64,000 nt of DNA from assembly GCA_900316105.1 (NCBI GenBank), contig ONBR01000003.1:41802-105801 (forward strand). The letters are read 5' to 3'. The translations under genes were made by a program, and so were the position numbers. Of the stretch, positions 6,857-15,642 are shown in pieces. Source of the stretch: an uncultured Olsenella sp. Its GTDB lineage: Bacteria; Actinomycetota; Coriobacteriia; Coriobacteriales; Atopobiaceae. Position 1 is the stretch's first letter. The number at the start of each line of letters is the position of its first letter. The notes under the pieces are model-generated. The model saw only the letters and a list, made by a program, of their open reading frames with translations, had not been told where the DNA came from and did no database searches.

Positions 6857-9364
6857 GTGCCTTCAAGGATTCAGGTTCGCGGTGCACGCGTTCACAACCT
6901 AAAGAACGTCGACGTCGACATCCCCCTGGGCGAGCTCGTGGGCATCGCCGGCGTCTCGGGCTCGGGCAAGTCCTCCCTGGCCCTGGGCGTCCTCTACGCC
7001 GAGGGAAGCCGCCGCTACCTGGAGGCACTTTCCACCTACACCCGGCGTCGCATCAGCCAGTCCGCCCGCGCGGACGTGGACGAGGTCCTGCACGTGCCGG
7101 CTGCCCTGGCCCTGCGCCAGCGCCCGGGCATCCCCGACGTGCGCTCCACCTTTGGTACCTCCACGGAGCTCCTCAACCACCTGCGCCTGCTCTTCTCGCG
7201 CGTGGGCACCTACCGCTGCCCCAAGTGTGGCCACGACGTGGGGCCCTCCATGAACGTGTCCCTGGAGCGACCCCTGGTCTGCCCCGAGTGCGGCAACGAG
7301 TTCTACGGTTTCGGCGCGGAGGAGATGGCCTTCAACTCCCAGGGTGCCTGCCCCACCTGCCAGGGCCTGGGCGTCCGCCGCGTGGTGGACCGGGATTCCC
7401 TGGTGGACGAGAACCTGACCATCGACGAGGGTGCCGTGAAGCCTTGGGGCTCCCTGATGTGGAGCCTGATGAAGGACCTGGCCCGTCAGCTGGGTGTCCG
7501 CACGGACGTGCCCTTCCGGGACCTGACGGACAAGGAGAAGGACTTCGTCTTCAACGGCCCCGCCAAGAAGCACCACATGTTCTATCACAATGAAAAGACC
7601 AACACCGCAGGCGAGATGGACTTCACCTACTACAACGCGGTCTACTCCGTGGAGAACGCTCTCTCCAAGGTCAAGGACGAGAAGGGACTCAAACGCGTCT
7701 CTCGCTTTCTCAAGGAGGAGGTCTGTCCCGACTGCGGCGGCACCCGTCAGTCTGCGGAAAAGAGGACCGTCCGTGTCTGCGGCGAGGACCTGGGCCAGGT
7801 GACGGCAAAGACCCTGGACGAGCTGGCGGCTTGGTTGCCCGGTGTGGCACCCAGCCTACCCGATGACGTCCGCCCCATGGCCGAGGCAATCATTGCGGAG
7901 ATGCAAGAGCCCATCCAGCGCCTCCAGGAGTTGGGCCTTGGCTATCTGTCCCTAGACCGCGCGAGTTCGACCCTCTCCACGGGCGAGCGCCAGCGCGTGG
8001 AGCTGACCCGCGCCGTGCGCAACCGCACGACGGGCGTCCTCTACGTCCTGGATGAGCCCTCCATCGGTCTGCATCCCTCCAACGTGGACGGACTTCTGGG
8101 CGTGATGGACGACCTGGTGGCCGATGGAAACTCCGTCCTGGTGGTGGACCACGACGTCCGCGTCCTGCGCAAGGCCGACCACCTCATAGAGGTTGGCCCC
8201 GCCTCGGGAGCCAATGGCGGACAGATCATTGCCCAGGGAACGATCGAGGAGGTGGAGGCCACGCCCGGCTCCCGCATCGCCCCCTTCCTCTCGGGCGAGC
8301 ACAAGGTTCGTGCGCGCAGGCGTGCGGCCATCGAGGACGTCTTTGCTGCGGGCTCCATCCACATGGAGACGGATGCCCTGCACACGGTGAAGCCCCTCAC
8401 TGTGGACGTGCCGCGCGGGATGCTGACCTGCGTGACGGGTGCCTCGGGCTCGGGAAAGACGACCATGGTCCTGGAGAGTCTGATTCCCGGCCTCCAGGCT
8501 GCTATCGCGGGGGAGAGGCTGCCCAGCCACGTGCGGGTCATTGACGCTGACGGCATCAAGCGCGCCAGTCTCATCGATGCCACACCCATCGGAGCCAACG
8601 TCCGCTCCACCGTGGCCACCTACTCCGGTGTCCTGGACGACCTCCGCCGCGCCTATGCTGCGACGAACGACGCCAAGGAGCGCGGGCTCAAGATGGGTGC
8701 CTTCTCATACAACACGGGCAAGCTCCGCTGCCCCACCTGCGACGGTACGGGGCAGATCTCCCTGGACGTGCAGTTCCTGCCCGACATCGACATTCCCTGC
8801 CCCGACTGCCGGGGTTCTCGCTATGCTCCCGAGGCCTGGGAGATCAAGCGCCACATGTCCCGCAACGCGGCAGGCGAGAAGGAGGACTACGTATCCCTGC
8901 CCGAGCTCATGGCCATGACCGTGGACGAGGCCCTGGTCCGTGTGGGTCGGCTCAAGAAGGCGGCAAAGAAGCTCCAGACCCTGTCTGACCTGGGCCTGGG
9001 CTACCTGACCCTGGGCGAGGCCACGCCGGCGCTCTCTGGAGGCGAGGCCCAGAGGCTCAAGCTGGCCAGCGAGATGGGGCGGCGCCAGGACGACGCGCTC
9101 TTTGTCTTTGACGAGCCGACGATTGGCCTGCATCCCCTGGACGTGGAGGTCCTCATCGGCGTCCTGCAGAAGCTGGTGGACGCGGGCGCTACGGTGGTCG
9201 TGATCGAGCACGACCTGGACATGATCGCAAACGCGGACTGGATCATCGACATGGGTCCCGGCGGCGGAGCGGCAGGCGGCACCATCGTCTGTGCCGATAC
9301 TCCCGAGGGCGTGGCCGCCTGCGAGGCCAGCGTGACGGGCAAGTACCTGGCCCAGGAGCTGTGA
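6857..9364 (+). CDS. UvrA-like ABC ATPase (UvrA paralogue)
   Basis: The 835-residue protein has two ABC cassettes in the UvrA arrangement: Walker A at 32-39 (GVSGSGKS) and about 528 (GASGSGKT), Walker B/D-loop segments LDEPSIGLH and FDEPTIGLH, and zinc-binding CxxC pairs in each half (CPKCG..CPECG, CPTCDG..CPDCRG). The first signature is LSTGERQR rather than LSGGEAQR, while the second is canonical. At 835 residues it is about 100 shorter than housekeeping UvrA, so it is probably a paralogue of the short class, sometimes linked to drug tolerance, rather than the nucleotide-excision UvrA. The GTG at 6857 has GAAAGGA 6 bases upstream. Its TGA lies inside family A copy A3. Confidence 0.85.
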   Translation: MPSRIQVRGARVHNLKNVDVDIPLGELVGIAGVSGSGKSSLALGVLYAEGSRRYLEALSTYTRRRISQSARADVDEVLHVPAALALRQRPGIPDVRSTFGTSTELLNHLRLLFSRVGTYRCPKCGHDVGPSMNVSLERPLVCPECGNEFYGFGAEEMAFNSQGACPTCQGLGVRRVVDRDSLVDENLTIDEGAVKPWGSLMWSLMKDLARQLGVRTDVPFRDLTDKEKDFVFNGPAKKHHMFYHNEKTNTAGEMDFTYYNAVYSVENALSKVKDEKGLKRVSRFLKEEVCPDCGGTRQSAEKRTVRVCGEDLGQVTAKTLDELAAWLPGVAPSLPDDVRPMAEAIIAEMQEPIQRLQELGLGYLSLDRASSTLSTGERQRVELTRAVRNRTTGVLYVLDEPSIGLHPSNVDGLLGVMDDLVADGNSVLVVDHDVRVLRKADHLIEVGPASGANGGQIIAQGTIEEVEATPGSRIAPFLSGEHKVRARRRAAIEDVFAAGSIHMETDALHTVKPLTVDVPRGMLTCVTGASGSGKTTMVLESLIPGLQAAIAGERLPSHVRVIDADGIKRASLIDATPIGANVRSTVATYSGVLDDLRRAYAATNDAKERGLKMGAFSYNTGKLRCPTCDGTGQISLDVQFLPDIDIPCPDCRGSRYAPEAWEIKRHMSRNAAGEKEDYVSLPELMAMTVDEALVRVGRLKKAAKKLQTLSDLGLGYLTLGEATPALSGGEAQRLKLASEMGRRQDDALFVFDEPTIGLHPLDVEVLIGVLQKLVDAGATVVVIEHDLDMIANADWIIDMGPGGGAAGGTIVCADTPEGVAACEASVTGKYLAQEL

Positions 9365-9426
9365 CAAATAGCCCGGGGGGGAGCGTTCCCATTTTGGGAC
9401 AATCACCCCTGGGGTAAATGTCACAC
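9360..9426 (-). repeat. Family A element, diverged copy (A3)
   Basis: Read on the minus strand it has the family ends and a TGTCCCAAAATG centre, but the arms are diverged and G/C-run rich. It overlaps the uvrA-like stop codon and ends next to the PIN remnant, so here it sits between convergent genes, unlike A1, A2, A4 and A5. Confidence 0.6.
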
Positions 9427-9428
9427 CC

Positions 9429-9780
9429 TTACAGCAGGTTCTCTAGCGAGTAGCGGACGCCGGTGGTGTCAAAGACGTACTCCATGAAATCGCTGGCAGT
9501 GCCTGATGGGATGAGGGACTTCTTGAAGCCGTTTGCGTCGCGGGTGATGATGTAGTCTGCAGACAGCTTCTGCGCACAGGTGCTGGCCAGGCAATCCTCG
9601 AAGTCGGGCCATCGCTCGGCCAGAGCTGCCTGGACGTCCGTGCCGTCTATGGAGCAGGCGTGCGTCCAGGTGAAGGTATCCTCCAGGAGCTCCTGCGCCG
9701 CCTGGCTTCCCAGCTCCTTGCGCATCAGGTAGAAGTAGTAAGTCAAGCAGGTGTGCCAGATTGTTTGCGTGGGAAAGTCC
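9429..9780 (-). pseudogene. PIN-domain toxin remnant lacking its N-terminus
   Basis: The frame encodes the C-terminal two thirds of a PIN ribonuclease: the mid-domain TIWHTCLTYYFYLMRK, the acidic DFEDCLAS and the final active-site segment ITRDANGFKKS. The first ~50 residues with the first catalytic aspartate are absent. Upstream of about 9780 the frame runs into family C repeat DNA (translated as Ser/Arg/Pro-rich sequence), which marks the break. No antitoxin gene is next to it. It is almost certainly non-functional. Confidence 0.7.
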
Positions 9781-9798
9781 CTTGCCGCTAGCTGGTGG

Positions 9799-9976
9799 CG
9801 TGGGAATCGCCTCTGGAGACCGTGGGAATTGTCTCTGGGATGGCGCCCTGGCGACAGCAGAGGCAAATCCTACGTCAGGCAAAATCTAGCACCCCATCTG
9901 AACAGCAGTTTTACAAACCACCCGTGTGGAATTTGCCTCTAGAGTGCACAGTTCTGCGTGGGAATCGCCTCTGGAA
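9799..9976. repeat. Family C units and element M1 (cluster C1)
   Basis: Plus-strand 20-bp units of the type CGTGGGAATCGCCTCTGGAG occur at 9799-9818, 9821-9840 and 9957-9976. Between them, 9858-9944 is an ~87-bp element with inverted ends (CAGAGGCAAATCC and GGAATTTGCCTCT) and an interior similar to the two elements near 47.5 and 47.9 kb. The cluster abuts the beheaded PIN gene. From 9977 to 10108 I see no gene. Confidence 0.75.
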
Positions 9977-10108
9977 AAGAAGAGGCGTCCTTCATAGTGA
10001 CGCACCGGTGGGGCCTCCTGCCGGTGCACTCCCGGGTTGCGATCTTGACAGGTCTACCAGGTCGCTTACGGTGGGGATAGCCCGCCTGACAAACCTGGGA
10101 GGTTATGC

Positions 10109-10183
10109 GTGAGTTTCCTCAAGCCTGGAATCTATGAGCAGCCAATTAGCCGCAACGTCAGTTTTCGAAAGTCTTGGCTGTGA
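10109..10183 (+). pseudogene. Probable N-terminal fragment of a DUF3427-type helicase
   Basis: A GTG with GGGAGGT just upstream opens 24 codons beginning VSFLKPGIYEQPIS before a stop. The LKPGIYEQ opening resembles the first residues of large DUF3427/PLD-type restriction helicases. A matching C-terminal fragment lies at 15213-15398, beyond the restriction block. Taken alone this is too short to be sure. Confidence 0.4.
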
Positions 10184-10269
10184 AGTTGTTGATGCAGTAG
10201 ATTTTTCTAGGTACGATTTTTTGCTATAGAGATGACGCTGTGTCCAGTAGAGTGCTGGAAGTCTGGCTA

Positions 10270-11721
10270 ATGGGAACTAATTCAACTGCTTATGACCAGA
10301 GCGACAAATGGTCGATAACCGCATATGCGGAGCGTTTGGTAGGCATGACCTTCCGTGATGTCTTGGATTTGGGGATAATCTCTCCGCGCATGAGGCCGGA
10401 GGATGCTCAGAAGACATACGGTCGCAAGAAGTACAAAGGCGGTATGGGCAATCTTCTTGAAGAGCGGTACTTCGGTTACGACGCCAATAGCGTGGATGAA
10501 GCTGACTTCGCTGAGGCGGGAATCGAGCTCAAGGCTACCTGCTATGACACACTGAAGGATGGGAGTCTTTCTGCCGGCGAGCGTTTGGTCTTGACGATGA
10601 TTCCAAACGATAAACCAGTGGAAGCGGAGCTTGAAGACTCCCATATGTGGCACAAGAGCCAGGAGATTCTGCTCGTTTACTACGGGCGAAACAAATCGAT
10701 TCCCAGCTATGACCAGAAAATTAGCTTTGTCTCGCTATTCACTCCTCCGAAGTCAGACTTGGCGGTCATCGAGGAAGACTACCGACAGATTGCCTCGCTC
10801 GTTCGAGCGGGAAGGGCAGACGAACTCTCGGAATCCCTTACAAGTTATCTTGGCGCTTGTACGAAAGGGTCGAATAGGGGGAAGAGCACGCAACCCCAGC
10901 ACTACTATGCTCCCGACAAGTTGGCTCGTCGCCGTGCGTGGTGCTACAAGCGCAACTACATGGATTATGTGCTGCACCACTACGTGATGGGCCAGGCAAA
11001 AGCCGAGTCGCTTGGCGTCTGGGGAAGCGAGCTAAAACGGTACGTCGAGGACATAATCAACTCCCATGCGGGTGAGACTGACGTTCAACTCTGCATCGAG
11101 CTCGGCATGCCTTACACGGGCAACAAGGCCCAATGGTCCTCCATCGCCTACCGCCTCTTGGGCGTAAGGGGGGATAGGGCTGACGAGTTTGAGAAGGCGG
11201 GTATCATCGTGCGAGCTATCCGCGAGGAGTCTGACGGCAGAGTGAGGGAGAGCGTACCTTTCCCGCCGTTCCGTTTTGCGGATCTTGCGGCAGAGGAATC
11301 TTGGGAGGAATCGCAGCTCAAGGAATACGTTGAGGATACCCGGTACCTGTTCGTGGCCTTTCGCAAGCAGGAGGACGGCACATCGGTCCTGCGCGGATGC
11401 CTCCTGTGGCATATGCCGGAAAAGGATGTCGAGGGCCCTTTGCGAGAATGCTGGGAAAGGACCGCCAAAACGGTTCGTGCTGGAGTCTCCATCATTCGTG
11501 ATGGTAAGAGGTTCCACAACGACCTACCTAAGATGGCGGAAAATCCCGTGGCACATGTTCGTCCCCACTCAACGAGGTCGGCCTATCGAATTGGCCAGCT
11601 TGAGGTGGGTAACGTCCAAAGCGATGCCGATGAGCTCCCTGACGGCAGATGGATGACACGGCAAAGCTTCTGGCTCAATCATGACTACATCGCCAAGGTG
11701 CTGAGGGATGCGGGACTATAG
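10270..11721 (+). CDS. Sau3AI-type (GATC) restriction endonuclease
   Basis: The 483-residue product is close in length to Sau3AI (about 490) and has its two-domain MutH-like plan. The N-terminal domain carries E64, D79 and E86-L-K88, matching the E...D(x6)ExK active site of MutH/Sau3AI. In the second MutH-like half (about residues 250-400) the ExK position reads IVR, as expected for the non-catalytic allosteric half. The predicted target is GATC. An ATG at 10270 with GGAAG upstream is preferred; a GTG at 10240 is also in frame. Codon use is clearly less GC-rich than the housekeeping genes, which suggests acquisition. The partner methylase is at 13029. Confidence 0.85.
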   Translation: MGTNSTAYDQSDKWSITAYAERLVGMTFRDVLDLGIISPRMRPEDAQKTYGRKKYKGGMGNLLEERYFGYDANSVDEADFAEAGIELKATCYDTLKDGSLSAGERLVLTMIPNDKPVEAELEDSHMWHKSQEILLVYYGRNKSIPSYDQKISFVSLFTPPKSDLAVIEEDYRQIASLVRAGRADELSESLTSYLGACTKGSNRGKSTQPQHYYAPDKLARRRAWCYKRNYMDYVLHHYVMGQAKAESLGVWGSELKRYVEDIINSHAGETDVQLCIELGMPYTGNKAQWSSIAYRLLGVRGDRADEFEKAGIIVRAIREESDGRVRESVPFPPFRFADLAAEESWEESQLKEYVEDTRYLFVAFRKQEDGTSVLRGCLLWHMPEKDVEGPLRECWERTAKTVRAGVSIIRDGKRFHNDLPKMAENPVAHVRPHSTRSAYRIGQLEVGNVQSDADELPDGRWMTRQSFWLNHDYIAKVLRDAGL

Positions 11722-11751
11722 GCTGCAACCAAATCGCTAAAGGGGGATGCG

Positions 11752-12947
11752 GTGCCAAAGAGCAGATTTCAATAAGACGTCAACGTATCAGTGGAGACCG
11801 AAAAACTGGTAATAAGCGTCTTGGAACGTTGTGGGAATATTTCCCCGAACCAAATTCACGTTGCAGGATTCGATTATCACGCTGGGCTCCAGATGGAGGG
11901 TTGTGACATCGTAATCGACGTTCCGAGAAGGTACGGTGGCACGAAAAACGGTTCACGCGTCTATATCGACGTTAAAGCGGCGACAAACTATCTTGGGCGT
12001 CCTCTAGATACATTTGCGCAGGAAATCGCCTAGAAGAAGGCAGGAAAGATACACAGAGGATGGCTGGTGGACCCCAGTAAAAGGACCGACATCTATGCGT
12101 ATTGCTGGTTCCCTGAGGCTCGCCAGAAATCGTGAAAGTCGAACGGTTATCTGAATAAGGTTACTGATGCGGTGACTGCGGACATCGCCTTCGTATGTAG
12201 TGAAGACCTCCGAAACCTGATATTGGATGCATATGAAACCGGAGGTGGACGCGTAGTTCATTCCGAAGACGGCTTCGTCCGGCTGGCAGACACCTTGGTT
12301 CAATATGCAGAAGAGCACTATGTGGATGGTACAGAAGTGAAAGTGGGCGGATATCGACTTTTTAAGACAAAGTCAAGACATCTCAATGAAGAGCCGTGGA
12401 ACCTGCTCGTAAAAAAGGTGATTTGCAGAAAATATCTCTGTTCAATTGCAGGATAAACATACAGGCACATGGTGACAGTGAGTACCAATGGTCTATTGAT
12501 AACGCTCATGCGCGCACGAAAGGTCCTTTTTGCTGGATATTCAAGGGGGCAGTTTCTGATGACCAGCCGATATCCTCAGCCGTTGATAAACCGGACGTTA
12601 GTTGCGAATCAGCTGAGTTGATCAAAGAAGATCCTTGCTTACAGCACGCTAGCATTAACCAGGGAAATGCTGATGATTGTACTAGTCAAAGCAAAAGTTT
12701 GACTCCGAAACAGCTGATTAATCGCCCTGGATTTGAGGGTTTCAAGAACACAATGGAGCTAAGGGAGAGACTACTTCACCTTGGTCTCGCTTGCCGTGCT
12801 GGTGACGGAGGATGGCAGCCAACTGAGGTAGGAGAGAACCTTGGTATTGAGAAAGCCGTTAATAAAAACTCTTACTGCCGATTCCGCTTCGAGATGTTGG
12901 ACTATATCCGTGTCGCTATGGGGATGGGTAGTGCTGACGATGACTAA
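11752..12947 (+). pseudogene. Gene broken by three stops and one frameshift, inside the R-M unit
   Basis: One frame starting at GTG 11752 (AAGGGGG upstream) is interrupted by TAA 11773, TAG 12031 and TGA 12133, yet stays protein-like on both sides of each stop to 12456. Near 12411-12417 the sequence A AAA AAG precedes a -1 shift into a second open frame that continues to 12947. The joined product would be about 400 residues. An early segment (CDIVIDVPRRYGG ... VYIDVKAAT) resembles a PD-(D/E)xK nuclease core and the end (ERLLHLGLACRAGDGGWQPTEVG) resembles a small winged-helix tail. Position between endonuclease and methylase suggests a former accessory restriction protein. Low GC matches the endonuclease gene. 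Confidence 0.6.
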
Positions 12948-13028
12948 TTGGGGCCTTTGCGTTCTACTTGTCGCACCGATCGGCTAAGATTGATCGCACG
13001 ACGGGACACAGTCAGCGATTGGAGAAAC

Positions 13029-14309
13029 GTGCCCGAGAAGATCAAGGTTGCCGAGCTCTTTGCGGGGGTCGGCGGGTTCAGGCTGGGCCTGGACGGCTAC
13101 CACAGCGACGAGCGCCCCGAGTGGGACCTGCCCGCAGCGGGTCCCTTCGAGACCGTGTGGGCGAACCAGTGGGAGCCTCCAGGAACGAAGACCAGGCAGT
13201 TCGCGGCCAGGTGCTACGAGGAGCGCTTCGGCGAGGGCTCCGTGGTGAACGAGGACATACACGAGGTCCTGGAGGCCGTGGACGCGGGCAAGAGGGACGT
13301 GCCCGACGTGGACATGGTCGTCGGCGGCTTCCCCTGCCAGGACTACTCCGTGGCCAGGACCCTCGCCGACGCCAAGGGCATCGAGGGCAAGAAGGGCGTC
13401 CTCTGGTGGGACATCTACAATTTCCTGGAGATACAGATCTCCAAGTCCCCGAACAACGCGAGGTACTGCCTCTTCGAGAACGTGGACCGGCTCCTGAAGT
13501 CGCCCGCCAGGCAGCGCGGCCGCGACTTCGCGATCATCCTCTCCTGCCTGGCGAGGCTGGGCTACTCCGTGGAGTGGAGGGTCGTGAACTCCGGGGAGTA
13601 CGGCTTCCCGCAGAGGAGGAAGCGCACCTACATCTACGCGGTGAGGAACGCCGGCACCTGGGACCTGGAGGAGCGCGTGCGCACGGGGGTCATGGCCTCG
13701 GCCTTCCCCATGGAGGACCCCACTGAGTACGGCGGGCTCGACATACCCGAGGACCCCTACTCGATCACCCTGCACTTCAACGACGGGGGCAGGGTCTCGC
13801 CCTTCCGCGACTGCGGGGCCATGCAGGGCTACCGCGTGGCCACGGCGAAGGTCACGGAGGCATACGAGGAGAGGCCGGGCAGGCTGGCCGACGTGCTGGT
13901 GCCCGAGGGGGAGGTGCCCGAGCAGTTCTACGTGGACGGGGCGAGCCTCCCCAGGTGGACCTACCTCAAGGGCGCCAAGCACGAGCCAAGGGTTGCCCGC
14001 AACGGCCACGAGTACATGTACTCCGAGGGCGCCATGTCCTTCCCTGACAGCCTGGAGAAGCCGTCCAGGACCATCCTCACCGGCGAGGGCGGCACCAGCC
14101 CCTCGCGCTTCAAGCACGTGATCGAGGTAAACGGCCGCCTGCGACGCCTGGTGCCCGACGAGCTGGACCAGCTCCAGGGCTTCCCCAGGGGCTGGACCTC
14201 CGGCATGACCGACGGCCACAGGGCCTTCTGCATGGGAAACGCGCTCGTCGTGGGGATACCGCACAGGATCGGGGTGGAGATTGCCCATAGAATAGAGTCC
14301 GGCGACTAG
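13029..14309 (+). CDS. DNA (cytosine-5)-methyltransferase, Sau3AI/GATC type
   Basis: The 426-residue enzyme has the C5-methylase motifs in order: I FAGVGGFRLG (11-20), IV GGFPCQDYS with catalytic Cys103, VI FENVDRLL, VIII QRRKRTYIYAV, and X GNALVVGIPHRI near the C-terminus. It would protect GATC sites (modifying C) against the adjacent Sau3AI-type nuclease; the specificity is inferred from the pairing. The GTG at 13029 has GGAGA upstream. Its GC content is host-like, in visible contrast to the AT-richer endonuclease and broken gene before it, so the two halves of the system may have different histories. Confidence 0.9.
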   Translation: MPEKIKVAELFAGVGGFRLGLDGYHSDERPEWDLPAAGPFETVWANQWEPPGTKTRQFAARCYEERFGEGSVVNEDIHEVLEAVDAGKRDVPDVDMVVGGFPCQDYSVARTLADAKGIEGKKGVLWWDIYNFLEIQISKSPNNARYCLFENVDRLLKSPARQRGRDFAIILSCLARLGYSVEWRVVNSGEYGFPQRRKRTYIYAVRNAGTWDLEERVRTGVMASAFPMEDPTEYGGLDIPEDPYSITLHFNDGGRVSPFRDCGAMQGYRVATAKVTEAYEERPGRLADVLVPEGEVPEQFYVDGASLPRWTYLKGAKHEPRVARNGHEYMYSEGAMSFPDSLEKPSRTILTGEGGTSPSRFKHVIEVNGRLRRLVPDELDQLQGFPRGWTSGMTDGHRAFCMGNALVVGIPHRIGVEIAHRIESGD

Positions 14310-14345
14310 TTACCCACGCCCGGCTACCGGATCGAAAATGCTACG

Positions 14346-14390
14346 GAAACCCCCTTGGATATCCTGGAAACAGGGGTCCGAGGGGGTTTC
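14346..14390 (+). terminator. Intrinsic terminator after the methylase gene
   Basis: GAAACCCCCTTGGA (14346-14359) pairs with TCCGAGGGGGTTTC (14377-14390) with one G-T pair, followed by TTTA. It separates the R-M genes from the HNH gene. Confidence 0.75.
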
Positions 14391-14429
14391 TTTATGGCTA
14401 ACGCGAACTAGAGCGAGGATGAAACGCTG

Positions 14430-15167
14430 ATGGCGTTTACCCTCTACCAACGTCTTGATGCCAGTGAGATTTCCACATCCAACAAGGAAGTTAAGCGCCT
14501 TGCCGCCATTACCGGCAGGAGTGAGAACTCGGTAAAACTAAAGCTTTGGAACCTGTCCAGCTTCGACCCATACCGCGTCGCCCAGGGAAAACGAGGCATG
14601 GGGCATGCGAGCAAGAAGGACAGGGCAATCTGGGACCGCTACCTGCAGGAGGGCGACGCTCTTGTGGCGAGGGGCATAGAGCTGCTGAACCGCAACTACC
14701 ACGAGAGGCAGTTGCTCGGGCCCAACGAGTCGTTCCTCGATATCGAGCTTCCTGAGGGCGGGAACGTGCTCGTCCTGGCCACGCAGCGTGTGCACCAGAA
14801 CTTCTTCCGAAAGTCCCTGCTAGAGAACTATCGGCATAGGTGCTGCGTCACGGGCATCGACAACGATACGCTGCTCATCGCGAGCCACATCAAGCCCTGG
14901 GCTGACTCGGACCCCTTCGAGGAGCGCACGTCTCCAGCAAATGGTCTCTTGCTCAATGCCCTCCACGACAAGGCCTTCGACAAGGGCTTGATGACAATCG
15001 ACCAGGACTACCACATACACGTCTCGCACAAGGTCAAGGACCACGGTGCCCTGCACGACTGGCTCTGGGCCTACGACGGCAGACGGATTGCCCTGCCAGA
15101 AAACGCGCGATGGCGTCCCAGGCGTGATTTTATCGAGTACCACAACGACGTGATTTGGCAGGGATAG
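14430..15167 (+). CDS. HNH endonuclease
   Basis: The 245-residue protein has a C-terminal HNH_2-type nuclease domain: FRKSLLENYRHRCCVTG, then IASHIKPWAD and NGLLLNALHDKAFD supply the H-N-H residues. The N-terminal ~100 residues form a helical domain typical of restriction-associated HNH proteins. It directly follows the Sau3AI-type system, so it is probably another restriction or defence nuclease. A weak GAGGA lies 11 bases before the ATG. Confidence 0.8.
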   Translation: MAFTLYQRLDASEISTSNKEVKRLAAITGRSENSVKLKLWNLSSFDPYRVAQGKRGMGHASKKDRAIWDRYLQEGDALVARGIELLNRNYHERQLLGPNESFLDIELPEGGNVLVLATQRVHQNFFRKSLLENYRHRCCVTGIDNDTLLIASHIKPWADSDPFEERTSPANGLLLNALHDKAFDKGLMTIDQDYHIHVSHKVKDHGALHDWLWAYDGRRIALPENARWRPRRDFIEYHNDVIWQG

Positions 15168-15212
15168 TCTTTAGAAAGAGTATGAATAGTAATTTTATCA
15201 GGAGGTCGTCGG

Positions 15213-15398
15213 CTAGTGCTCTTTTGTCGTGAGCACAAGAAGGACTCCTTTGGTCTCACGGAAACCTACTGCTTCCTGGGCAAGGTGAATTACGTGCAGC
15301 ATGAGGGCAGCTGTCCGATGAGCATCATCTGGAAGTTGGAGCAGCCGATTCCTGCCAAGCTCCTGGGCGAGACGAGCAAGCTCGCCGCCGTGGGGTAG
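15213..15398 (+). pseudogene. C-terminal fragment of a DUF3427-type helicase
   Basis: The frame encodes LVLFCREHKKDSFG, FLGKVNYVQHEGSCPMSI and KLEQPIPAKLL before a natural stop. This is the pattern that closes DUF3427 restriction-type helicases (LFxRE...YxFLG...VxHEGSxPMxIxWKL...PIPAKLL). Nothing upstream continues the protein, so it is a tail fragment. With the N-terminal fragment at 10109 it suggests that the restriction block replaced the body of this gene. Confidence 0.6.
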
Positions 15399-15485
15399 GG
15401 GACGAAAGGCCTTTCCGTACGGCCAGTGCGCCCGAGACTCACCCGTCTGCGCGGGGAGATGCGCCCACTGTTTTTTCTTGGCTGC

Positions 15486-15595
15486 CGAAAGGCCGGACAA
15501 TCCATCGACAAGCGGACGATGGCCAGGATTCTAGACCTCGTTGGTGGCACATTCGGCATCTGACCGTGTGACGAAATCCCCGGGGGAGATTGTCT
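15486..15595 (+). repeat. Copy 1 of a ~110-bp direct repeat (mazF tail)
   Basis: This segment is almost identical to 16164-16274. It encodes the last ~25 residues of MazF (GQSIDKRTMARILDLVGGTFG, stop) plus ~30 bp of downstream sequence, but there is no mazF body before it. It lies directly upstream of mazE. Confidence 0.85.
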
Positions 15596-15601
15596 TACGG
15601 A

Positions 15602-15625
15602 AGTATATACTATGTTTATACAATG
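15602..15625 (+). promoter_or_regulatory. Candidate mazEF operator/promoter
   Basis: The perfect palindrome AGTATATACT (15602-15611) is followed by the AT-rich TATGTTTATACA, unusual in this GC-rich region and placed 20-40 bases before the mazE start. MazE-type antitoxins normally repress at such sites. Exact -35/-10 boxes are not clear. Confidence 0.4.
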
Positions 15626-15642
15626 TGACCGAGGGGGCAGTC

